Origin: an uncultured Holophagales bacterium | GTDB taxonomy: Bacteria > Acidobacteriota > Thermoanaerobaculia > UBA5066 | Length of the DNA: 5,264 nt | Assembly (NCBI GenBank): GCA_937927565.1 | Contig: CALBDV010000035.1 | Coordinates: 1-5,264 of the forward strand | Direction: 5' to 3' | In this document: positions 1-5,220 of the stretch, piece after piece | Layout of the letters: each line of letters opens with the position of its first letter | Numbering within the stretch: the first letter of the stretch is position 1 | Position numbers and translations under genes: made by a program | The notes under the pieces: model-generated | Database searches by the model: none | Told to the model about the DNA's origin: nothing | Seen by the model: only the letters and a program-made list of their open reading frames with translations

Positions 1-1
1 G

Positions 2-1297
2 TACGCCGACGATGCGCAGTACCACGGCGGCGACCCGACGATGCGCGGCCGCGCCCCCCACAGCCGCACGCACGCGATGGAAGGGCTGCCGACGATGGAG
101 GCCTGCACGCGCTGCCATCACCGCAGCGGCCGCGTGGCGCTGGCCTACCAGGGCCTCAATGACGGCAACAACGGCCTCGTGCCGACGAAGGACGGCCTGC
201 CCGGCCCGCTGCCCGGCAGCGACGGCCGCAACTACTCGCACATCATGCCCGACGTCCATTTCGCCGCCGGCATGGAGTGCATCGACTGCCACACCTCGCG
301 CGAGGTGATGGGAGACGGCTTCGCCCACGCGAACATGGAGGAGCAGGTCGAGATCCGCTGCGAGGACTGCCACGGCAGCGCCGCCGCGCGCCCGCGTTTC
401 GTCGAGGTGACGCGCGAGAGCGACCCGCCGATCCGCGAGTCGCGGCAGTACGGCCGGCGGATCGCGCCCGGCACGCGCGTTGCGCTGACCTCGAAGGGGC
501 GTCCCTTCTCGAACGTCTTCGAGGAGGGCGGGGTCGTGAGAGTCGCCGTCAAGCGCACCGGCAAGGTCCTCGTCAGCCGCGTCATCACGGGGAGTGCGGC
601 CCACACCGTCGCCGGGCACGAGCGGCTCGAGTGCTCCGCGTGTCACTCCCGCGCGGTGCCGCAGTGCTACGGCTGCCACACGACGTACGACAAGCGGACC
701 TCGAGCTGGGACTTCGTGAAGGACGAGGACTCGCCGGGGGAGTTCTCCGAGTCGGAGGACTACCGGACTCTCTCGCCGTTCCCTCTCGCCGTGAACGGGC
801 GGGGCGGCATCGCCCCCGTGACCCCCGGCTGCCAGACCTTCGTGACCGTGATCGAGGAGGACGGGACGACCTCGAAGGAGGAGGCCGTCGCCCGGTACCG
901 CGGGACGCCGCAGCTCCGGTTCGTGCCGTTCCTCGCGCACAACACGGGCCGGAAGGCCGTGACGTGCGCCGCGTGCCACGGCGATCCGGCGTTCCTCGGG
1001 TTCGGGCAGAACGTCCTCGAGAACGGCTCCGTGAAGAGCACGCTCCTCTGCCCACGAAACCCGAAGAAGGCCCTCGACGGCTTCCTCTCGATGGACGACG
1101 GGAAGGTCGTTTCCCACGCCGCGATCGCCCGCGACGGCGCGCGGCCGCTGTCCGAGAGGGAGGTCCGCTCAACGCTCGGCGTCAACCTCTGCCTCGTCTG
1201 CCACCCGAAACCCGACGACCCCATCTACCGAAAGAAGCTCGACCATGCCGCGCTCCATGACCCTCTTCATCGCCGCCTGCTTCGTCCTGGCCGCTAG
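2..1297 (+). CDS. extM: Multiheme c-type cytochrome, ExtM-like (5' partial)
   Basis: This gene enters from the left edge; its frame is open from base 2 and stops at TAG 1295-1297, leaving 431 visible residues. Seven CXXCH heme-binding motifs start at nt 104, 278, 359, 632, 665, 965 and 1190, so it is a heme-wire protein that must mature in the periplasm or beyond. Signal peptide and further N-terminal hemes would lie outside the window. A motif of the form MPDVHxxxGM precedes the second heme. About 85 residues separate hemes 3 and 4 and about 95 separate hemes 5 and 6. Two cysteines outside CXXCH motifs lie between nt 800 and 1055. The gene order that follows matches extMNOPQS of Geobacter; 'ExtM' is assigned from position plus heme content, from memory. 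The proposed role is electron transfer to or from the downstream quinol-oxidising module. An internal ATG at 41 is not the start, because the homology-like sequence continues upstream of it. Confidence 0.8.
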   Translation, partial: YADDAQYHGGDPTMRGRAPHSRTHAMEGLPTMEACTRCHHRSGRVALAYQGLNDGNNGLVPTKDGLPGPLPGSDGRNYSHIMPDVHFAAGMECIDCHTSREVMGDGFAHANMEEQVEIRCEDCHGSAAARPRFVEVTRESDPPIRESRQYGRRIAPGTRVALTSKGRPFSNVFEEGGVVRVAVKRTGKVLVSRVITGSAAHTVAGHERLECSACHSRAVPQCYGCHTTYDKRTSSWDFVKDEDSPGEFSESEDYRTLSPFPLAVNGRGGIAPVTPGCQTFVTVIEEDGTTSKEEAVARYRGTPQLRFVPFLAHNTGRKAVTCAACHGDPAFLGFGQNVLENGSVKSTLLCPRNPKKALDGFLSMDDGKVVSHAAIARDGARPLSEREVRSTLGVNLCLVCHPKPDDPIYRKKLDHAALHDPLHRRLLRPGR

Positions 1298-2405
1298 CAC
1301 CGGGGTCCTGGCGCTCCGACCGGCCGGGCCGGCGAGAGCCGAAGGCCCCGGCGAGGCCGCCTGCGTGACGTGCCATGACGGGGCGGACGCGGTCCTGAAA
1401 GGCCCGATGGCGACGCGCGCGCGGGAAGCCGCGTTCGCGCGTCGCGCGTTCGGCGCGGAGGGCGATCGCTTCTTCGCGCAGTCGTGCGGCGGCTGCCACG
1501 TGACCTCGTGCTCCGACTGCCACGGGTTCGGCCCGCACCTGAAAGGACGCCCGACGAACGAGGCCTGCCTGAGGTGCCACAAGGGGTACTCGGCCGGCTG
1601 GGAGTACGAGGGGCGCGCCCCCCGAGAGGACCATGCGCGCTACCGGCGCGGCGCCGTCTCGCAGGGGGAGCCGTTCCTCCAGATGCTCCCCGACGTCCAC
1701 CCCGAGCGCGGGATGGCCTGCGCCGATTGCCACACGATGAAGTCCCTGCAGGAGGGGAAGCGCGCGGCGAAAGGGTGTCGCGACTGCCACGCTCCCGACG
1801 CGGCGACGAGCCCGGGACACGTGCCGGACGGCCCGATGGCGAAAGTGGCGTGCGCCTCCTGCCACGCCGCCTGGGAGGCGCAGGAGTACGGGACGTTTCT
1901 GGTGAAGGCTCAGACGGCCGGGCAGAAGGAGGCCTTCGCGCCCCTCCCTTCGCTCGGCCCCTGGAAGAAGAGCGCGGCCCTGAAGCGGCAGGGCGCCCCG
2001 CCGCTCGGGCTCGACGAGGACGGGCGAGTCTCGCCGATCCGCCCGCACTTCGTCCTCTTCGCGACGGACGTCGCGAGGGGATGGGAGAACCGGCTCCTCG
2101 CGGCCGAGTGGCGGCCGGCGGCCCCCCACACGATTCGCCGCGGGACGCCCGGATGCGACGGCTGCCACGGGAACGGGAGAAGGTTCCTGCTGGAGGAGGA
2201 CGCGGAGCGGTTGTACGACCTCGGCCGTGACGGCCTCCCGCTCCGGTCGTGGTGGAACCGGGAGGGACAGAGAATCGTCGCAGGAGAGTTCCTCCCGAGG
2301 GACCGCTTCGAGAAGATGAGTCGAAACTCCCCGGAATACGCACGCCTCGTGGCGAAGAGATGGCAGACGTTCCTCGAACACGGCGCTCCGCGCTCCGGAC
2401 GCTAG
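1245..2405 (+). CDS. extN: Secreted octaheme c-type cytochrome, ExtN-like
   Basis: This is a 386-residue periplasmic electron-transfer protein. It has a Sec signal peptide (hydrophobic residues 5-24, likely cleavage after A-R-A at 32) and eight CXXCH motifs starting at residues 40, 81, 89, 108, 159, 178, 203 and 304. ATG 1245 is chosen because an AAGAAG-like ribosome site lies 7 nt upstream; ATG 1257 is possible but lacks one. It overlaps the preceding gene by 53 nt. From residue 103 onward it aligns by eye with the preceding cytochrome, including the PT-x-EAC-x-RCH heme, the LPDVHPERGM motif and the last CXXCHG heme. One heme site of its partner is erased here: E214-Y-G-T-F stands where the partner has CYGCH. 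The C-terminal 78 residues carry no heme. It probably exchanges electrons with its neighbour and the bc module. The symbol follows operon position and is less certain than the protein class. Confidence 0.82.
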   Translation: MPRSMTLFIAACFVLAASTGVLALRPAGPARAEGPGEAACVTCHDGADAVLKGPMATRAREAAFARRAFGAEGDRFFAQSCGGCHVTSCSDCHGFGPHLKGRPTNEACLRCHKGYSAGWEYEGRAPREDHARYRRGAVSQGEPFLQMLPDVHPERGMACADCHTMKSLQEGKRAAKGCRDCHAPDAATSPGHVPDGPMAKVACASCHAAWEAQEYGTFLVKAQTAGQKEAFAPLPSLGPWKKSAALKRQGAPPLGLDEDGRVSPIRPHFVLFATDVARGWENRLLAAEWRPAAPHTIRRGTPGCDGCHGNGRRFLLEEDAERLYDLGRDGLPLRSWWNREGQRIVAGEFLPRDRFEKMSRNSPEYARLVAKRWQTFLEHGAPRSGR

Positions 2406-2854
2406 GGTTCGCCGCGCTCGGCGGCGCGGCCCTCTGGCGCTACCTGACCCCGCGGTCGGGTGCGGTGGCGCCCGGGCGCGAGGCCGTGCGGGTCCGAGAG
2501 GAGGAAATCCCGGCGGACGGCGCGCTCGTCCTCCGCGAGGACGGCGTCGCCGTCGTCCGCCGCGGAGTCGAGCTCTTCGCCCTCGACCTCGCCTGCACGC
2601 ACCTCGGCTGCACCGTGACGGCGACGGAGAGCGGCTTCGCCTGCCCCTGCCACGGGAGCCGCTTCGGGAGCGGGGGAGAGGTCCTGAACGGTCCGGCCCC
2701 GCGCGGGCTCGTCCGGCTCGCGGTCGAGAGGCGGGAGGGCGAGCTCCTCGTTCCGCGCGGCCGTGGCGCGGCGATGCGAACCGCCTCCGCGGCCGCCGCC
2801 CGTGGGTGCGCGTGCGAGAGGACGAGCCCCGCGCCCGAGGGAGAGCCGGCGTGA
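2360..2854 (+). CDS. extO: Rieske [2Fe-2S] protein of the Ext cytochrome bc module, ExtO-like
   Basis: This 164-residue Rieske protein would pass electrons from quinol oxidised at the cytochrome b Qo site to a c-type cytochrome. The N-terminus has a twin-arginine pattern (T7-R-R-S-A-L) before a hydrophobic stretch (15-29) with no clear cleavage site, the usual Tat-exported, membrane-anchored Rieske topology with the cluster in the periplasm. Box 1 CTHLGC is at 79-84 and box 2 CPCHGS at 95-100. By family knowledge C79, H81, C95 and H98 bind the cluster and C84-C97 form the disulfide. F102 replaces the tyrosine common two residues after the box-2 serine. ATG 2360 is chosen because upstream in-frame residues have no export or Rieske character. 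It overlaps the preceding gene by 46 nt. The last ~30 residues are Ala/Arg/Pro-rich and include a C-A-C (150-152) of unknown purpose. Confidence 0.88.
   Translation: MADVPRTRRSALRTLGFAALGGAALWRYLTPRSGAVAPGREAVRVREEEIPADGALVLREDGVAVVRRGVELFALDLACTHLGCTVTATESGFACPCHGSRFGSGGEVLNGPAPRGLVRLAVERREGELLVPRGRGAAMRTASAAAARGCACERTSPAPEGEPA
2837..2845 (+). promoter_or_regulatory. Shine-Dalgarno site that fixes the cytochrome b start
   Basis: GAGGGAGAG lies 5 nt before GTG 2851. It supports that GTG over the in-frame ATG at 2806, which would add 15 hydrophilic residues not expected in this family. The site lies inside the end of the Rieske gene, and the GTG overlaps that gene's TGA stop in a GTGA quartet. 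Confidence 0.6.
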
Positions 2855-3471
2855 TCAAGGAGCTGGCGAAGCACCTGTTCCCGCGCGTCGTCCTCGGCGA
2901 GAACCTGAAGCTGCGCTACACGCTCTGCCTCGGCGGCCTCGCCTTCACCTGCCTCCTCGTTCTCGCGGCGACGGGCCTCCTCCTCCTCTTCTACTACAGC
3001 CCCTCTCCGGCGGGGGCGCACGGCTCCGTCCAGTTCCTGGAGCGCGCCGTGTGGGGCGGGGCGTACCTCCGGAGCCTCCACCGGCTCTCCTCTCACGCCC
3101 TCCTCGTCCTCCTCGCCCTCCACACGCTCCGCGTGATCCTGACGGGGGCGTTCCAGCGGCCGAGGAAGCTCAACTGGGTCGTCGGCTGTCTTCTCCTCTT
3201 CCTCTGCGTCTTCGAGGCTTACACCGGCTACCTCCTCCCGATGGACCAGCTCGCATACTGGGCGACAGAGACCGGGATGGAGCTCCTCCGCGCGCTTCCG
3301 CTCGGCGGCCCGGTCCGGTCGCTCCTCGTCCCGGACGGCGTCGGCGGCCCGCTCTCGCTCCTTCGCTTCTACGCCCTCCACGTCGTCGTGATCCCGCTCG
3401 CCATCCTCTGTCTCTCGATGCTCCACTTCTTCGTGATCCGCAGGCAGAAGGGGCTCCTGCCGTACCTGTGA
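2851..3471 (+). CDS. extP: b6-type cytochrome b of the Ext bc module, ExtP-like
   Basis: This 206-residue, four-helix integral membrane cytochrome b corresponds to cytochrome b6 (the N-terminal half of bc1 cytochrome b) and is the likely quinol-oxidising core. Helix A spans about 25-47, helix B 76-97, helix C 109-130 and helix D 173-196. The paired heme ligands are H77/H91 (spacing 14) and H177/H192 (spacing 15, the b6-type value). The sequence tracks plant and cyanobacterial b6 closely: LHRLSSH, HTLRVILTGAF, RPRKLNWVVG, TGYLLPMDQLAYWA and FYALH have recognisable counterparts. C26 in LCLGG aligns with b6 Cys35, which covalently holds heme ci (cn). The start is GTG 2851, overlapping the Rieske stop by 4 nt and preceded by a good ribosome site. 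The Qo-site glutamate motif, if any, should be in the next gene, as in b6f. Confidence 0.9.
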   Translation: MIKELAKHLFPRVVLGENLKLRYTLCLGGLAFTCLLVLAATGLLLLFYYSPSPAGAHGSVQFLERAVWGGAYLRSLHRLSSHALLVLLALHTLRVILTGAFQRPRKLNWVVGCLLLFLCVFEAYTGYLLPMDQLAYWATETGMELLRALPLGGPVRSLLVPDGVGGPLSLLRFYALHVVVIPLAILCLSMLHFFVIRRQKGLLPYL

Positions 3472-3878
3472 GCAAGTACGTCTCGAGCTCGCCTCACTTC
3501 TTCCGGCCGGTGAAGCAGGCCTTTCTGGCCGCTCTCGCCGCGCTCCTCCTCCTCGCGGCGCTCTTCCCGGCGCCGCTCGAAGTCGCCGCAGATCCTTCGC
3601 GCCCGCCGAATCCCGCGAAGTCGGCCTGGTTCCTTCTCTGGATCCAGGAGCTCGTCAGCTGGGACACCCTGGCCATCTACGCGGCCCTCGCCCTCGCCGC
3701 TCTCCTCGTCGCGCTGCCGTGGCTCTCGACGCGGCCCGTCGAGAGCGCCTCGTGGTTTCCGAGAAACCTCCGCGTCGTCTTCGTTCTCGTCCTCCTCGCC
3801 AGCCTCGCCGTCCTCGTCCTGACGGCGGTGGGGCTCTTCTTCCGGGGGCCGGATTGGCGATTCGTCGCACCCTTCTGA
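3468..3878 (+). CDS. extQ: Subunit-IV-like membrane protein of the Ext bc module, ExtQ-like
   Basis: This 136-residue protein has three predicted transmembrane helices (about 17-36, 64-85 and 101-124). It corresponds to subunit IV (PetD) of b6f, or the C-terminal half of bc1 cytochrome b, which completes the quinol-oxidation (Qo) site beside the preceding gene product. The stretch NPAKSAWFLLWIQELVSW (48-65) sits where PetD carries PEWY. Here the four residues read S52-A-W-F55, so the acidic residue and the tyrosine are both absent, while W54 and a following Q-E-L are kept. The start is GTG 3468, in a GTGA overlap with the previous stop; the nearest purine-rich run (AGAAGGGG) is about 14 nt upstream, so translation probably relies on coupling. 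No heme-binding CXXCH is present. Family assignment rests on position, topology and the NPAK-x-x-W-F pattern. Confidence 0.78.
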   Translation: MSKYVSSSPHFFRPVKQAFLAALAALLLLAALFPAPLEVAADPSRPPNPAKSAWFLLWIQELVSWDTLAIYAALALAALLVALPWLSTRPVESASWFPRNLRVVFVLVLLASLAVLVLTAVGLFFRGPDWRFVAPF

Positions 3879-4690
3879 TCGCGCTTCTCGTCTTCGCCCT
3901 GGCCGGGTGGGCGGGAGCCGCGTCGAAGCGTCGGGCGGCCGAGAGCTGCGGCGGATGCCACGCGGCGCACAGAACCGATCAGGGCTCGTGTGCGGCCTGC
4001 CACCGGGGCGACCCCGCGGCACTCCGGAAGGAGATCGCTCACCAGCGGCTCCTCTCCGGCCAGGCTGCGGAGCACGCGCGTGCCGATGCGCCGGCCGTCG
4101 CCGAGGGACGCCGGCTCGTCGAGCGCCTCGCCTGCCGGCGCTGTCACGTCGTCGGGGGATCGGGGAACCGGCTCGCGACGGACCTCGACAGGGTCGCCTG
4201 GAAGCGCGAGCAGAGCGAGCTCGCACGGTCGCTCGCCGTGCCCGTCGAGAACATGCCCAGGTTCGGCCTCGACGATCGCCAGGCCGAGCCGGTCATCGCC
4301 TTCCTGCTTCAGAACGCCGACACCGAGAGCGCCGATGCAACCTATCGGGTCCGCTTCTCGGGCGCCAGTGCGAAGGGCGACTCCACGTTCGAGAAGCACT
4401 GCGGCGGATGCCACCGAGCCCTCGTGACCGACGGGCCTCTGGGTCGGGGTTCAGCCGGGCCGAACCTCTCGGGATTGTTCTCGGCCTTCTACCCGGCGAC
4501 GGCGCCGGGTAGCCGGCATTGGACGGCCGAAACGCTCGGGAAGTGGCTCGAGAACCCGCGATCTGTGCGGCCACGGGCGGCGATGCGCCCAGTGCGTCTC
4601 GAAGCCGGGGAGCTGGAGCGGCTCGTCGAGGAGATGCAAGCCTCCGCCCCGAAGTCGACGACTCCCCGGAAGGAAGCGGCAGGACGCTGA
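3854..4690 (+). CDS. extS: Periplasmic tetraheme cytochrome c, ExtS-like
   Basis: This 278-residue secreted cytochrome c has an N-terminal signal peptide (R4-R5, hydrophobic 6-20, A-G-A at 20-22). Four CXXCH motifs start at residues 32, 46, 94 and 183. Hemes 3 and 4 look like class I-type domains with candidate methionine ligands M134 (in ENMPRFGL) and M244 (in RAAMRPV). Hemes 1 and 2 lie 14 residues apart with nearby spare histidines (H39, H63, H74), suggesting bis-His ligation. It is the probable electron acceptor of the Rieske/cytochrome b module. No start codon sits just before the signal peptide except TTG 3854, with GGGGG 5 nt upstream; it overlaps the preceding gene by 25 nt. ATG 3719 would add 45 charged residues and is unlikely. 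As I recall, Geobacter ExtS is named a lipoprotein, but no lipobox cysteine is visible here. The end near 4645 is lysine- and proline-containing and looks disordered. Confidence 0.8.
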   Translation: MAIRRTLLIALLVFALAGWAGAASKRRAAESCGGCHAAHRTDQGSCAACHRGDPAALRKEIAHQRLLSGQAAEHARADAPAVAEGRRLVERLACRRCHVVGGSGNRLATDLDRVAWKREQSELARSLAVPVENMPRFGLDDRQAEPVIAFLLQNADTESADATYRVRFSGASAKGDSTFEKHCGGCHRALVTDGPLGRGSAGPNLSGLFSAFYPATAPGSRHWTAETLGKWLENPRSVRPRAAMRPVRLEAGELERLVEEMQASAPKSTTPRKEAAGR

Positions 4691-4696
4691 CGCGGG

Positions 4697-4712
4697 GCGG
4701 GCCATTGCCCGT
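4697..4712 (+). terminator. Weak hairpin after the operon, possible terminator
   Basis: CGGGC (4698-4702) pairs with GCCCG (4707-4711) around a CATT loop, with a G-U pair outside, starting 7 nt after the last operon stop codon. There is no T-run after it, so it does not look like a canonical intrinsic terminator. An alternative pairing of GTGCTC (4711-4716) with GGGCAC (4738-4743) is also possible. Confidence 0.25.
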
Positions 4713-4771
4713 GCTCTCTCCGTATCTGGCTCGGCTCGGGCACCCGCGCCGGAGAAGTGGGCGTTCAGGTG

Positions 4772-4849
4772 CGAATACCGGACCAGCGAAGGGGTGAATT
4801 CACACCGGTCTTCCGGGGCGGACTCTCACCCTGATTCCCCCGGTATGCG
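4772..4849. other. Candidate structured element (closed multi-stem)
   Basis: ATACCG (4775-4780) can pair with CGGTAT (4841-4846), and the flanking CG (4772-4773) with CG (4848-4849) across one mismatch, closing a ~60-nt interior. Inside, GACC (4781-4784) can pair with GGTC (4807-4810), and GGTG (4793-4796) with CACC (4803-4806) around AATTCA. TCCG (4812-4815) can also pair with CGGA (4819-4822). Such nesting could be an RNA structure on either strand or a protein-binding DNA palindrome cluster; in GC-rich DNA short pairings also arise by chance. No known RNA family was recognised with confidence. Confidence 0.3.
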
Positions 4850-4861
4850 GCGGCGGTCCAT

Positions 4862-4882
4862 CGCTTCGGAGCGCTTCGGGAG
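4862..4882. repeat. Short tandem repeat with hairpin potential
   Basis: CGCTTCGGAG (4862-4871) is followed directly by CGCTTCGGGAG (4872-4882), two copies differing by one inserted G. Each copy, with the CG that follows it, can fold as CGCT/AGCG around a TCGG or TCGGG loop. The function is unknown. Confidence 0.45.
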
Positions 4883-5210
4883 CGGTGTTCGAACGAGCTG
4901 GAGCCGCGGCGACGAGAGGAACCGCGTAAAGATCCTGAGACGATGTCGTCATAACAATCGAGCGACAAATGATGCGTTCGCACCAATGCGGATGCATCGG
5001 CTTCTCTCTAAGCTTCGACCTTCTACGAAATGTCGATTTTCGAGCTCATGCTTTCCGATCCCGAACCGTGTCCCGGGCCGCCCGCGGCAAGGTCGTGCCG
5101 AACGCTCCTGCCCGGTCACAGAGAACACTCGATCCCTCGCCGGAGAGCGGCGGAGGGGTCGGGCCCGGAGAAGTGCAGATCGCGTGCCCTATCGCTGAAC
5201 ACTCAGCACC

Positions 5211-5216
5211 AGGAGG
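5211..5216 (+). promoter_or_regulatory. Strong Shine-Dalgarno sequence for the downstream gene
   Basis: A full AGGAGG sits 4 nt before ATG 5221. It is the best ribosome-binding site in the window and the main evidence that a gene begins at 5221. Confidence 0.65.
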
Positions 5217-5220
5217 TTCC

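Larger units (their letters stand above)
4691..5220. other. Long non-coding intergenic region
   Basis: These 530 bases separate the operon from the next gene. Open frames exist on both strands, but their translations are Arg/Ser-rich with no recognisable domain, lack ribosome sites and do not show the strong G/C third-position bias of the operon. I see no tRNA, no CRISPR-like array and no transposase remnant. The visible contents are a small hairpin at 4697-4712, a multi-pairing segment at 4772-4849, a tandem repeat at 4862-4882 and an AT-richer stretch at roughly 4926-5060. No convincing -35/-10 promoter could be picked out by eye. Confidence 0.6.

Noticed and set aside
277..1260. 327-codon + strand frame inside the first cytochrome, and similar frames inside the others
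   Set aside because: They are shadows of the heme-motif frames, Arg-rich and without domains.
1182..2858. 558-codon open frame on the minus strand, and other long minus-strand frames
   Set aside because: The translations are Arg/Pro/Gly-rich low-complexity sequence opposite clear cytochrome and Rieske genes; long antisense frames are expected in such GC-rich DNA.
3719..3853. Upstream ATG extension of the tetraheme cytochrome
   Set aside because: It would place 45 Arg/Pro-rich residues before the signal peptide, entirely overlapping the subunit-IV-like gene.
4727..4741. GG-N10-GC spacing like a sigma-54 promoter
   Set aside because: The -12 element reads GGGC rather than TTGC and it lies just after the operon with no nearby gene; likely chance in GC-rich DNA.
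4771..4850. Resemblance to a cobalamin riboswitch (minus strand: GGGAAnnnnGGTGAGAGTCC, CCGGAAGACCGG) or FMN riboswitch (plus strand: GGGGTGAATTC near ACCGG)
   Set aside because: Only scattered 8-12 nt similarities; the conserved cores and the order and spacing of elements are missing, and no gene sits directly downstream.
4888..4894. TTCGAAC resembling a tRNA T-loop
   Set aside because: The flanks cannot form a T-stem and no acceptor or anticodon arms are present.
4794..5198. 134-codon + strand frame in the intergenic region
   Set aside because: Arg/Ser-rich translation, no ribosome site, no operon-like third-position bias and no recognisable motif.
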